Shown: positions 24,541 to 35,849, counted from the first letter of the stretch. The stretch: DNA of 64,000 bases from Diphasiastrum complanatum (GCA_029204225.1 CM055113.1:19677798-19741797); one strand, 5' to 3'. The notes: generated by a model not told the origin, from the letters alone. Numbers and translations are program-made.

Positions 24541-27500
24541 CTATGAATATTTAAGCATTGATCTTGATATAACTCCAAGATTAGATCTATGCTTGATGGA
24601 AGCACTTTTGCTCAAAGGGTTGGTGAGTAGATCAGCAATACAGGAGGACGAGTTGACATGCTCCAAATAGATTTCTCCTCCAATAAGCTTTTCTCTCACA
24701 AAATGGTGTGCCACTTCTATGTGCTTGCTTCTTGCATGAAATATGGGATTATTGGCAAGAGTTTGGGCCGAGATGTTATCACACTTGATCATTGGTAGAT
24801 CATCTTCCTTGATGCACTTTAGCTCCATTAATAACCTCTTGATCCAAAGCACCTCTTTGGTAGTTGTAGTGAGTGCTTTGTACTCGGCCTCACATGAAGA
24901 GAGACATATAGTATCTTGCTTTTTGGAAAGCCAAGATATTAGATTGCCCCCAAGAAAGATAGTGTATGCACTAATAGACTTTTGATCCATCTTGTCACTT
25001 GCAAAGTCCGAATCCGAGTAGCCAACAATGGATAGATCTTCACTTTTATAAAGTAGACCATAATCACAAGATGAAGATACATATCTTAGAATCCTCTTGG
25101 CCATCTTCCAATGATGGATCTTAGGATCTTGCATAAATTGACTCAATTTGTGCACACAAAAACTTAGATCGGGCCTAGTAATGATAAGCCAAATCAAGGA
25201 GCCTACGAGACTCCTAAAAAGTGTGATGTCCTCAAAGGATCTTTCATCACCTTTATTAGGATCTTTTACAATTTGCTCCATTGGAGTATCTATGCTCTTA
25301 GAATTTTCCATATGAAATTTTTCCAACATAGAGTGAGCATATCTAGATTGGCATATAAATACATGATTTTCATAAAAATCAATTTCTAGGCCTAGGATGT
25401 GATGTATCTCTCCTAGATCTTGCATTTTGAACTCACATCCAAGTGCTAGCTTAGTTTCATCAACTAGCTTGATACAACTTTCACAAAGAATAATGTCATC
25501 AACATAAATTAGAAGAATGACAATATTGCTATCAACAAACTTTAGATACATGGAAGGATCATAGTCACTAAGAGTAAATCCTAGTGAGATAAGAAAAGAA
25601 TTAAGTCTTGAATACCATGATCTTGGTGCTTGCTTGAGTCCATAAAGACTTTTGAAGAGCAAGCACACTTTGGACTCATCCTTGAGGTTGTTCCATATAG
25701 ATCTCCTCCTCAAGATAACCATTTAGAAAAGCATTGGATACATCTAATTGGAACACCTTCCACTTAAAGAAACAAGCAAGAGAAATAAGAATTGTTATTG
25801 TCACCATCTTTGCAACGGGTGCAAAGGTCTCCTCATAATCAAGGCCATGGATTTGAGCAAATTATTTGGCACATAATCTTGCTTTATACTTGTTGATGGT
25901 GCCATCATGATTGAACTTTATCCAAAATACCCACTTGCAACCAATCACATACTTGTTGGATGGAGGATCCACAAGCTCCCAAGTATTGTTGGTGATCAAT
26001 GCATTATACTCTTGCTTCATGGCATCATACCACTCCTTGGTATTGAGTGTCTCTTGTACATTCTTTGGCTCTTCATGAGAGACATAAAAAACATAATTAG
26101 TGGAATCAAGATCCACTTGTTTGCTTTTGTCAACATATGAGAGCCTCTTAGGCTCGGATCTATCTCTCATGGATCTTCTTGGTGAGAAAATTCGAGGAGA
26201 GTCTTCTTCAAATCTTGACCCCATCACATCATGATTGTCTTCAAAATCAATAATTGGTGATGCATCCATAGACTTCTTGATCTCGGCCTCTTCAAAAGAT
26301 GAGTTTTGATCTTCATGGAAGACAACATCTCCACTTTCAATAACTTGAGAACTAGAGAGTACAAAGACTCTATAGGCCTTCTTGGTGGATGAGTATCCAG
26401 CCATTATCCCTTTTCATGCACTAGGATCTTCCTTCTTCCTTGTTTCCAAGGGAATATGGGCAAAGCATATGCATCCAAAAACTCTAAGGTGATCAAAATT
26501 AGGCTTCTTCAAATATAAGATTTCATATGGTGACTTTTCTCCAAGAGCTATATGTGGGAGCCTATTGCAAAGATAATTTGCACAATTAATGGCTTCTCCC
26601 CAAAAATCTTTGGGAAAAGATGCCTCAATTCTCATAGATTTTGCTCATTCACATAGAGATCTATTCTTTCTCTCGGCCACTCCATTTTGAGATGGAGAGT
26701 AGGCACAAGAGAACTCTCTTTTGATGCCTTCAAGCTCACAAAAATCATGAAACTTATTGGAGATATATTCGCCACCTCCATCACTTCTAAGAGCTATAAT
26801 CTTGAATGAGAATTGCTTCTCTACATAAGCTTTGAAAATAAGAAAATGATCAAACACCATAGATTTAGAAGCAAGAAGATATATCCAAGTGAATCTTGTG
26901 AAATCATCAATGAAAGTAACAAAACAAGTGGTCCCTCCCTTGCTTATAGTTGATGAGAAATGCACATCCGAGTGGATTAACTCTAAAGGATGCTTGATTT
27001 TGATAGAAGATCTTGTAAATGGCTTTTTGTGAGATTTAGCAATAGCACAAGCCTCACAAGGCTTGATCTTCTTGGAGAATGACTTTGGTAAGCCAATAGC
27101 TTTGGCCTCTTTTATCATAGAGAGCATGGATTTGTAGTTGAGATTTCCCAACCTCCTATGCCATAATTTCTCCATAGAGAGCTTGTTCACAAGAGCAACA
27201 TTACAAGCATTCACATACTCATTTGGATCTAATTTATAGATGTCTCCAAATCTAGATCCTAATGCAAGTATCTCATCATTCTTCTTGATAGTGCAAGTAT
27301 CAACATTGAATTTTACATCAAGGCCATTATCAAGCAATTGGCCAACACTAATAAGATTTTTAGTAAGCTTAGGTACATAAAGAACTTTAGAGAGAGAAAG
27401 AACTTTAGAGGATCCAAGCTTCAAGGGAATGTTCCCTATGCCTTCAATAGGACATTCAAAATCATTTGCAGTGTATATTGATTTCTTGACTCCATCATAA

Positions 27501-28513
27501 GGTGCAATAGAAGAGAAAGGGTCCTTGGAGCTACACATATGTGAAGAGGCTCCACTATCAATATACCATAGGCCGTCCTTCTTGAAAGGAGTAGATGAGA
27601 AACTAGAGACCATAAGAGATCCCTCTCCATCACTTGCAATAGTGTCTTCCTTCTCATTGGTAATGTTGGCTTGCTTGAGTTGATTCTTCTTCTTGAAGCA
27701 ATTGGTGGCATAATGGCCTTTCTTGCCACAATAAAAGCACTTGATCTTCTTCTTCTTGAGCTTGGATGATGAAGCATTAGAGGAATCATCTTCCTCCTCA
27801 TCTTTGTCTTTGGATTTGACTTTGACCTTGCTTGAGGATTGTTGATGTTGGTTCTTGCTCCTCCCTTTGTGCTTATCCTTGGCAAAGAGAGCTTTGCCAT
27901 CATTATGAGTGAGAGAAAGCTTGTCCATCCTCAAGAGCTTGTACTCTAGTCTTGATTCTTCTGAAATTAGCACACTTTGGAGAGCCTCCAAGCTAGGTAG
28001 CTCCTCCTTAATGGCATAGGATTGGACAAGGTTATCAAATTCACTTCTCAAGCCATTGAGAATGACTTGGACTAGCTCATTTTGATTGATGGAATCACCA
28101 ATACAAGCAAGTTCTCTATGAATATCTTTTACTCTCAAAACATAACTAGATGCACTCTCATCACTCTTTTGGCTACTTTGAAAGATTTGATTCCTAAGAG
28201 TGAGAAGCCTAGAGGTATTCTTAGTCTCATATATAGTCTTGAAACAATCCCAAGCTTCTTTGGTTGTTGTACAAGTACCTATCTCCCTCAATATCTCATT
28301 AGAGACATTCATCTTATTTTAGTGGAGAGTCATCCTAGCTCTCTTTTTGTATTTTTGAACCTCTTGAAGAACTTGTGGTTCTTCTTCAAGGCCAAGAACT
28401 ATGTCCATCACGTCTTGAAGGATCAAGATGGACTCCATCCTCATTTTCCAAATTGAATAGTTTGAAGTGGACAATCTTTCACTTGGTTCCAACAAGGATG
28501 AACCCATTGAAGA
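24541..28513 (-). pseudogene. Outer copia gag-pol, frame broken several times
   Basis: Gag starts at the ATG at 28513 (MSSMGSSLLEPSERL). A stop near 28316 splits it from the 555-codon piece 26645-28312, which has Gag, a zinc knuckle (CFYCGKKGHYATNC), protease (YIDSGASSHM), integrase zinc region (CEACAIAKSH), and the acidic triad in HSDVHF, LRSDGGGEY and NGVAERKN. Further breaks lie near 26640, 26408 and 25730-25860. RT (SLYGLKQAPRSWYSRL, LLIYVDDIILC) and RNase H (SDSDFASDKMDQKS, SSCEAEYKAL) follow in 24541-25722. Part of the RT fingers before SLYGLKQ is deleted or shifted. Domain order is complete, but the gene is dead. Confidence 0.93.
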
Positions 28514-28592
28514 CATTTGAAGTGAAGAAAACTCAAATGATGAACAATAAATGTTGCTACACACTCTCAATAGGATCCAATAATGGAGTACT

Positions 28593-29274
28593 TGTAAAAA
28601 TTACAGCAAATAAGGATCCTAAAACACTTGAAATGATGAGAGAAACAATAGATTATGATTTCATAAGATTAGCACAAGTTGAACCATCAAAATCCATCAA
28701 AAATCTATGCTTGAACCTCACTAAATGGCCCAAATCCTTGAAGAAGGCTTCACACGTGTGAAAGTACGGCCTCCCACAGTCTGAGTACTGTACACCAGAC
28801 CTACATTCAATCCTATAATCATTAGTAATCACAAGCACTCAAACAATTATGAACATAGAGAGCAATTGCACCATTATGAGAGAAAAATCATGAAATTGCT
28901 TGATTGATTTTGGTGAGATATCATCACCTATATATACATGATCCATCACGGTTTTGGGCAGGTATGAGTAGCCCTAAACCTATCCCTAATGCTAATTTTG
29001 GTGGATCTTTCATCCCTACCAAGTTAGGGTTGGAATCTTGGAGATCCCTCAACAATGCAAAAACTACCAAAAATAGCTCCTATTTTTTCTCCCTTGTATC
29101 TAAGCATAATTTGGACTCATTCCAAAGGTTCTAACACTTAGGTCTACTTGAGAACATCCTTATGAATGGAATCCTATGCTATTTGGCACGTGTGACAAGC
29201 CACATCATGACCATCTAACTATTTACAAGTCATATGACCAAAACTAGTCAAGCTAGAATTGTGAATTTTTAACA
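28593..29274 (-). repeat. 3' LTR of the inner copia, complete
   Basis: 682 bp, TG…CA ended. A TATATATA motif near 28930-28937 is the likely core promoter (read on the minus strand). TTCACACGTGTGAA lies at 28749-28762, downstream of the TATA in the transcribed direction. Confidence 0.93.
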
Positions 29275-29287
29275 CTCCTCCTCACTA
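29275..29287 (-). other. Polypurine tract of the inner copia
   Basis: The complement reads AGTGAGGAGGAG and is followed by the LTR start TGTTAAAAATTC. Confidence 0.85.
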
Positions 29288-29288
29288 T

Positions 29289-32200
29289 CTAGCTTGGTTC
29301 AATCATTGCTTTACTAATCACTCCAAGTGATGATCTGAACTTCATAAAAGGTGTCTTTTGAAGTGGTTTAGTAAGTAGATCAGCTACACATTCATTGCTT
29401 GGAACATGCTCCAAAGCAATCTCCTTGGCTTGCACCATTTCTCTCACAAAGTGATGGCATATCTCAATGTGCTTAGATCTTGCATGGAAGATTGGGTTAG
29501 ATGCAAGGTGTTGGGCTGATATATTGTCATTGTAGATGATTGGTGCCTCCTCTGAATCCATGATCTTTAGTTCCACCAATAATCTCTTGATCCAAAGTAC
29601 CTCCTTTGTAGTGGTTGTCAAAGCTTTGTACTCGGCCTCGGTTGAAGATAGAGATATAGTTTCTTGCTTTTTTGAAAGCCATGAAACCACACCTTCTCCT
29701 ATGAAAGTTGAATAGGCACTTGTTGATTTTCTATCCCTCTTGTCCCCTGCAAAATCTGAATCACTAAATGCATGAAGGTTAATCACATCTCCTCTATATA
29801 GAATCCCAAAATCCAATGTACCCGAGATGTATCTTAGAATCCTCTTAGCCTTTTTCCAATGGATATTCAATGGCTTTTGCATGGATTGGCTCAACCTACA
29901 TACACTAAAGCTAAGATCTGGTCTAGTTATAGTGATCCACATTAAGGAACCTATAAGTTGCCTAAACAAAGTGATGTCCATGAAGGATCTTTCATCATCT
30001 TCATTTGGCACTTTTACATCTTGCTCCATTGGTGTGTCAACACTTTTGCATACTTCCATCTTAAACTTCTTCAAAAGACTTTGAGCATAGTTTACTTGAC
30101 TTATAAAGATAAAATCAGACCCTCTAAGTACTTCTATGCCTAAGATGAAGTGAAGACACCCTAGATCTACCATCTTGAACTCTAAGGATAGATCTATCTT
30201 GATTTTTTCAATACCATCAGCACTATTTCCACTAATGATGATGTCATCTACATAAATGAGTAAAAGTACAATACCAACATCATCAAACTTAATGTAAAGA
30301 GTGGGATCATATTCACTTTGAACAAAATAAAGTGAAATAAGATAGCAATGTAGTCTTGAATTCCAAGATCTCGAGGCTTGCTTCAAGCCATAGATGCTTC
30401 TTTGGAGATGGCATACTTTGTTCTCCATTCCATGCTTGATGAACCCTTGTGGCTGCTCCATATAGATATCCTCTTCCAAAAAACCATTCAAGAAAGCATT
30501 AGAGACATCCATTTGACATAGAATCCATCCAAAATGTGATGCAAGTGCAATGATTAGTCTTATTGTGACCATCTTGGCCACGGGTGCAAAAGTTTCCTCA
30601 TAGTCTATCCCTCTCTCTTGAGCATAACCTTTTGCAACTAATCTTGCTTTATGTTTGTTAACACTCCCATTTGCATTCAACTTAAGCTTGAAGACCCACT
30701 TGCATCCTATTACATTCCTTTGAGATCTCTCAACAAGCAACCAAGTTTCATTCTCAATCAAGGCATCATACTCATCCAACATAGCTTTATACCATTCTTT
30801 GGAGTTCAATGCATCTTCAACATTAGACGGTTCTTCAAAACTAGATAAAGCATAAGAAGTGGATGAGATACCCTCAACTTGCTGTCCTTTGCCTTGATAT
30901 GTGAGCCTTGATGGCTCCACTTTTGCCCTTGAAGATCTCCTTGGTGTGATAGGTGGGTTTGGTGCTTGCTCCTCCATGAGCTCCTCCTCAAAACCAAGAT
31001 CTTGCTCCTCGGCCATCTTCTTCTTGATTGTTGGAGCACTTGAGCCTTCTTCAAGCATATGCATATGATGTTCATCAAAGATGACATCCCTTGAAACAAC
31101 AAATTTGTTCAAGGATGGGAGATAGACTTTGTAGCAATTGCTTGAGCTTGCATATCCAAGCATGATCCCTCTTGTGGAAGATGGATCCTCCTTGGTTCTT
31201 GTTTCCAATGGCACATGCACATAACATATACACCCAAAAACTTTCAAGTGATTAAGATTGGGTTTCTTTCCATACAACATCTCATAAGGAGTTTTGCCTT
31301 CAATTGCTTTGCAAGACACCCTATTCATCAAGTAGTTTGCACATACAAGAGACTCACCCCAAAAGGATTTGGGCAAACAAGCATCTAATCTTAAAGCCTT
31401 AGAACATTCACATAATGTTATATTCCTTCTTTCAGCAACTCCATTTTGTTGAGGAGTGTAAGGACAAGAAGTCTCTTTCTTGATCCCTTCCTCCTCACAA
31501 AAGGCCTTGAACTCATTGGAGATGAATTCTCCACCATTGTCACTTCTAAGAATCTTGATGCTATGATTATGATGCTTTTCCACAAACAACTTGAACTTTA
31601 CAAAAGTATCAAATACTTGAGACTTGAAGGAAAGTAAGAACACCCAACAATATCTTGAGTAGTCATCAATGAAGGTTAAAAACATGGATGAACCTCCATT
31701 AGATTTGGTGCTAGCAATGTGCACATCCGAGTGTATGAGTTCAAGAGGATGAGATGACTTTGTGATGGAGTTAGGAAACACCTTCTTATGTTCCTTGGAT
31801 AAGGCACAAGCTTCACAAACCTTGTCTTCCTTCCCAATAGACCTTGGTAGGCCTAAAGCATACTCCTCCTTGATCATAGCCTCCATGGAACCCGAGTTGA
31901 CATGTCCAAGTCTTTTGTGCCATAAAGTAAAGGTAGATATCTTGCTCTTCTCGGCCAACATGACAACATTAGTATCCACAAATGCATCCAGCTTATAAAG
32001 TTTGCCAAGTCTAGTGCCCTTAGCCACTATCTTACCCTTCTTCTTGATGAAACATTCATTTGAAGCAAAGTCAACATTGAAACCATTGTCTACCATTTGG
32101 CCAACACTTAGTAGATTCTTTGTTATTGTAGGAATGTACAAAACACCTTCTATGTTGATCTTTTTGGAAGATCCTAAGCAAAGGGGAATGCTACCAACTC

Positions 32201-33257
32201 CTTCAATCTTACAAGCTTCATCATTTGCTGTATAGATAGACTTTATAGGTCCATCATAAGATAAGAGAGAAGAGAAAAACTCCCTTTTACTAGTCATGTG
32301 TGAACTAGCACCCGAGTCAATCCACCAAGGATCTTCTCCTTTGAAGCTTGTTGAAGAAAATATGGACATCATGAGAGAGTCCTCATGTGAACTCTCCTCC
32401 TCCTCCTCTTTGCTCATGTTGGCTTGGCTTTGATCTTGCTTCCTCTTGAAGCATTCCGAGGCATAATGCCCCATCTTGCTACAATAGTAGCACTTCACCT
32501 TTGATTTGTCCTTCTTGACTTTGGTGGTTGACGGAGATGCCTTTGGGGGTCCTTCTTGATCCTCAAGCTTTGTAGACTTCTTGAATGTTGATCCTTTGCC
32601 TTTGGACTTGCCTTTGCCTTTGGTGAAGAGAGCTTGGTCATCTTCACCTTGGATGGAAAGCCTATCCATCCTCTCTTGCATTTGGCTCCTTCTTGATTCC
32701 TCGGCCATGAGTGTGCCTTGGAGTTCTTCAAGTATGGGTAGCTTACCCATAATTGCATATCCCTGAACCAAATTGTCAAATTTAAAGCTTAGTCCATTCA
32801 ATATGAGTTGAACAAGCTCTTCATCCTTGATAGGGTCACCTATAAAGGCTAGCTCTTTGTTCAATTCCTTTACTCTTAGGACAAAAGTATGTGCACTCTC
32901 TCCTTTCTTTTGATAGCTTCTATAGATTTGATTCTTCAAAGCTAACATTCTAGTTTGGTTCTTGGATTCATAGACCTTTTGCAAAGTCTCCCAAGCATCT
33001 TGAGCTAAAGTGCAATCTCCTACCTCTCTTAAGAGTTCATTTGCAACATTCATTTTTATGCAATGTAGTGCAACATTGCACCTCTTGATGTATTTGGCTT
33101 TTTCTTGAGGATGAATAGGTTCACCCTCCTTACCATTTACAATTTCCATCAGATCTTGCATGATCATGATAGATTCCATTCTAACTTTCCATATGGAATA
33201 GTTAGTTTTGTTGAGCCTTTCATTAGTATCCAAAAGATATGCATTTATAGATGCCAT
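29289..33257 (-). CDS. Ty1/copia Gag-Pol polyprotein, full length and intact
   Basis: A single 1322-residue frame from ATG at 33257 (MASINAYLLD) encodes all copia functions in order. Gag capsid covers about residues 1-200. A zinc knuckle CYYCSKMGHYASEC lies at 256-269. Protease has DSGAS at 314-318. Integrase has its zinc pairs at H447/H452 and C481/C484, and catalytic D511, D573 and E609, with 35 residues between the last two. Reverse transcriptase has [11 protein letters not shown] (D917) and YVDD (1002-1005). RNase H has SDSDFAGD (from 1165) and SSTEAEY. The order protease-integrase-RT-RNase H defines copia, and the length is normal for a plant copia polyprotein. It would be made in the cytoplasm and would copy the element RNA into DNA and insert it. 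Transcription would start in the 5' LTR, where the TATA motif near 34403-34413 is kept. One slight oddity is SIYGLKQASRSWNSRL in the RT, where most relatives have APRAW. Activity is inferred, not shown. Confidence 0.95.
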   Translation of the reverse strand: MASINAYLLDTNERLNKTNYSIWKVRMESIMIMQDLMEIVNGKEGEPIHPQEKAKYIKRCNVALHCIKMNVANELLREVGDCTLAQDAWETLQKVYESKNQTRMLALKNQIYRSYQKKGESAHTFVLRVKELNKELAFIGDPIKDEELVQLILNGLSFKFDNLVQGYAIMGKLPILEELQGTLMAEESRRSQMQERMDRLSIQGEDDQALFTKGKGKSKGKGSTFKKSTKLEDQEGPPKASPSTTKVKKDKSKVKCYYCSKMGHYASECFKRKQDQSQANMSKEEEEESSHEDSLMMSIFSSTSFKGEDPWWIDSGASSHMTSKREFFSSLLSYDGPIKSIYTANDEACKIEGVGSIPLCLGSSKKINIEGVLYIPTITKNLLSVGQMVDNGFNVDFASNECFIKKKGKIVAKGTRLGKLYKLDAFVDTNVVMLAEKSKISTFTLWHKRLGHVNSGSMEAMIKEEYALGLPRSIGKEDKVCEACALSKEHKKVFPNSITKSSHPLELIHSDVHIASTKSNGGSSMFLTFIDDYSRYCWVFLLSFKSQVFDTFVKFKLFVEKHHNHSIKILRSDNGGEFISNEFKAFCEEEGIKKETSCPYTPQQNGVAERRNITLCECSKALRLDACLPKSFWGESLVCANYLMNRVSCKAIEGKTPYEMLYGKKPNLNHLKVFGCICYVHVPLETRTKEDPSSTRGIMLGYASSSNCYKVYLPSLNKFVVSRDVIFDEHHMHMLEEGSSAPTIKKKMAEEQDLGFEEELMEEQAPNPPITPRRSSRAKVEPSRLTYQGKGQQVEGISSTSYALSSFEEPSNVEDALNSKEWYKAMLDEYDALIENETWLLVERSQRNVIGCKWVFKLKLNANGSVNKHKARLVAKGYAQERGIDYEETFAPVAKMVTIRLIIALASHFGWILCQMDVSNAFLNGFLEEDIYMEQPQGFIKHGMENKVCHLQRSIYGLKQASRSWNSRLHCYLISLYFVQSEYDPTLYIKFDDVGIVLLLIYVDDIIISGNSADGIEKIKIDLSLEFKMVDLGCLHFILGIEVLRGSDFIFISQVNYAQSLLKKFKMEVCKSVDTPMEQDVKVPNEDDERSFMDITLFRQLIGSLMWITITRPDLSFSVCRLSQSMQKPLNIHWKKAKRILRYISGTLDFGILYRGDVINLHAFSDSDFAGDKRDRKSTSAYSTFIGEGVVSWLSKKQETISLSSTEAEYKALTTTTKEVLWIKRLLVELKIMDSEEAPIIYNDNISAQHLASNPIFHARSKHIEICHHFVREMVQAKEIALEHVPSNECVADLLTKPLQKTPFMKFRSSLGVISKAMIEPS

Positions 33258-34055
33258 CTAGTCTCCTAATCAAGGACTTGACACAAATGAAGGTTACTTC
33301 TATTGATTTGATTGAAGGTCTACCTTATCCCACTTCTTAGGGACCTGAAAATATCAGTAATAGACTTCCTATAAAGATCTAAGAATGATCTCTAACAAAA
33401 TCAAATCATAGAATACTAGAAACAATGCACTTGCTTGATTGAAGTAGACAATACTAGTAGAATTGCCCCTCTTTCTATAAAGAACATTAAAGCTTCCAAA
33501 TGATCTGATCAAGAGTGAATTTCAGCAACCTAATATACTTCCAAAATCACTTGTAAAAGATCTAAATGGAACTTAATGAAGATGCAACACAATCTACTAT
33601 CCAATCACAAGCAAAAAATGATCAAAATTGATGAAAAATTGATCTAATTTGGTGCATAAGTCAAGCAATGGTTGGACTGAACCTAAATCACTTTAGGAGG
33701 TGTCTACTACACCTTAGAACAGCCTTGAAGAGTCCCCGAAACTCTGATCTTCCCTCTCCTTGAATGCTAGAAAGCCTTCTCTATGAAATCACCTCCAAAA
33801 CTCGCTTAGAAATCAATGCTTGGAGCAAGCAAAACTTGCTATCTTGGTAATGTGAATTGAATTCAACTTTGCCTCTGGTTTTAGACACCTAAACACCTGC
33901 AAATGAAGTCACACAACACCAATCTCCAATGTATTTGACTCACTTTGAGTTCTAGAATCAATACTAGATGCTAAGATCCAATCTACACAAGATTTAGATC
34001 GAAAATTGTGATCAAATTGAATGAAAACCAAGGATTTAGCTCATTTCAGCCTTTA
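33258..34055 (-). other. 5' leader of the inner copia
   Basis: About 800 bp without coding capacity between primer site and gag start. Confidence 0.8.
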
Positions 34056-34068
34056 GGCTCTGATACCA
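34056..34068 (-). other. Primer-binding site of the inner copia
   Basis: The complement reads TGGTATCAGAGCC, directly after the 5' LTR end. Confidence 0.92.
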
Positions 34069-34632
34069 TGTAAAAATTACAGCAAATAAGGATCCTAAAA
34101 CACTTGAAATGATGAGGGAAACAATAGATTATGATTTCATAAGATTAGCACAAGTTGAACCATCAAAATCCATCAAAAATCTATGCTTGAACCTCACTAA
34201 ATGGCCCAAATCCTTGAAGAAGGCTTCACACGTGTGAAAGTACGGCCTCCCACAGTCTGAGTACTGTACACCAGACTACATTCAATCCTATAATCATTAG
34301 TAATCACAAGCACTCAAACAATTATGAACATAGAGAGCAATTGCACCATTATGAGAGAAAAATCATGAAATTGCTTGATTGATTTTGGTGAGATATCATC
34401 ACCTATATATACATGATCCATCACGGTTTTGGGCAGGTATGAGTAGCCCTAAACCTATCCCTAATGCTAATTTTGGTGGATCTTTCATCCCTACCAAGTT
34501 AGGGTTGGAATCTTGGAGATCCCTCAACAATGCAAAAATTACCAAAAATAGCTCCTATTTTTTCTCCCTTGTATCTAAGCATAATTTGGACTCATTCCAA
34601 AGGTTCTAACACTTAGGTCTACTTGAGAACAT
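34069..34632 (-). repeat. 5' LTR of the inner copia, truncated at its outer end
   Basis: Nearly identical to 28593-29157. The remaining part of the LTR (equivalent to 29158-29274, the upstream end of the promoter half) is missing and the sequence switches to outer-element leader at 34633. It has TTCACACGTGTGAA at 34225-34238 and keeps the TATA motif. Confidence 0.92.
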
Positions 34633-34808
34633 ATGTCTGAGCACCTGATTCCGTACAGTACCAAGTCAGACCCAGTCAATGTCCTTTTGATCTCTTTTGA
34701 TCCAAAATTGGACAAGATAGCTAGGAGAATGGATCTTGACAATTTCTAGCTCAAGATTGATGAATAGTTTTCACTTAAATGGATCAAAATGCATAGTAAA
34801 CTTAGGTA
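34633..34808 (-). other. Rest of the outer copia leader
   Basis: Noncoding sequence between the truncated inner LTR and the primer site of the outer element. Confidence 0.8.
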
Positions 34809-34821
34809 GGCTCTGATACCA
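34809..34821 (-). other. Primer-binding site of the outer copia
   Basis: The complement is TGGTATCAGAGCC, abutting the LTR start at 34822. Confidence 0.92.
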
Positions 34822-35454
34822 TGCAGATTTCACACGTGTGGAGTGTCCACATGTACTTGTGATCTCCTAAGGTGTGTAGATGCACCAAGATCAAGACTAG
34901 ATTGAGATTCAAGATCTATCTTTGATTCTATGGCAAAAACACACTACTACATGCATTCAATCACTTCCAACTCTCACTCACACGTGTGAGAAGTATTCAA
35001 AAATTATTCTAAGTAAAAACAAGTTGCTCTCCTCGGGTAGAGAGAGAAAATCATCATGAGCTCTCGGGTAGAGAGAGAAAGCTAGAAATCCAATAACACT
35101 CAAAATCCACACAATCTCCAAATCAATTAGATCCAAAATGAGGAGTACAATGATACTATTAGATCCACGAGCTACCACTATGCTTAACTATGATTGGACC
35201 ACACTTTGTCACCTCTTAATCCTGTTGGACCTCTTAGAATTCATCAAACAAAAGCATTACACTTGTCTACACTCTAATTGGCACGAGTTTAGCCTCTTAC
35301 TCTATTTTGGCTCAATAGTGGCATTACAAGTGGAAATGCATAATTTGTCATCTATGCCAAATTTATTCCTATCAACATCCTACACCTAGATGCTTGATAT
35401 AAAAAACATAAGACCCTTATATCTAACATAGATAATATTTTTCAATTCTTCACA
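34822..35454 (-). repeat. 5' LTR of the outer copia
   Basis: 633 bp; pairs with 23869-24522, with a diverged middle. Followed by the target duplication GAAAT. CACACGTGTG occurs at 34831 and 34979. Confidence 0.9.
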
Positions 35455-35697
35455 GAAATTGGTCACATTCAGTGAGAAATAGTCAGAACCTCAAATGGGA
35501 GTGTCCACGGGTTTGTGGGCTCGACACAAATCCACAAGACCATTTGTAGCTCAATTCTGACGTCGTTTTCCTGGAAACGACTTTTTTGTCTGTAGAAATG
35601 CCACTAAATGGACTACTTTCTAGCATCCCTGAGAACCGGTCCAGTGTCGCCGAACGGAGTTTGTTTTTCCGACCATCTGTTTTGTCCAAGGTTTTAT

Positions 35698-35806
35698 GCC
35701 GCGGAATAAACTATCTTCCTCTTTCTCTATGCATGACTATGCCTATCAATTTTGAACTTTGAAATCATTAGTACTATAGTGATTACGTAGCCAAATATTG
35801 AAGCAT
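35698..35806 (-). repeat. Fragment of the 3' LTR of the third copia remnant
   Basis: Matches 39428-39574 (GCGGAATAAACTAT…, ATTAGTACTATAGTGATTAC), which lies in the 5' LTR of the element whose pol is at 35850-39166. A segment of about 40 bp present in the 5' LTR is absent here. Confidence 0.75.
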
Positions 35807-35849
35807 TGAATTATCAGACATATAATAAGAAATTACCAGTTACAAAGGC

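Larger units (their letters stand above)
28593..34632 (-). mobile_element. Young nested Ty1/copia element with an intact gag-pol
   Basis: LTRs at 28593-29274 and 34069-34632 differ at about three places over 565 aligned bases. Between them are the purine tract (from 29275), an uninterrupted gag-pol ORF (29289-33257), a leader of about 800 bp and a primer site (34056-34068). It interrupts the leader of the outer copia. The 5' LTR lacks its first 117 bases or so (the outer end), and no target duplication is visible there, so a deletion has removed that border. Confidence 0.93.
23869..35454 (-). mobile_element. Old Ty1/copia element with a nested younger copia
   Basis: LTRs at 23869-24522 and 34822-35454 are flanked by the 5-bp duplication GAAAT (23864-23868 and 35455-35459). 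The purine tract (complement of ACTCCTCCT, from 24523) and a primer site at 34809-34821 sit at the expected inner edges. The body is the decayed gag-pol at 24541-28513 plus a leader in two parts, 28514-28592 and 34633-34808, split by the younger element at 28593-34632. The two LTRs have clearly diverged in their middle (around 24190-24300 against 35140-35230), so this insertion is old. Confidence 0.92.

Noticed and set aside
28593-28600. A target duplication GTACT for the inner copia
   Set aside because: GTACT precedes the left LTR at 28588-28592, but the right LTR end is deleted, so no second copy can be shown.
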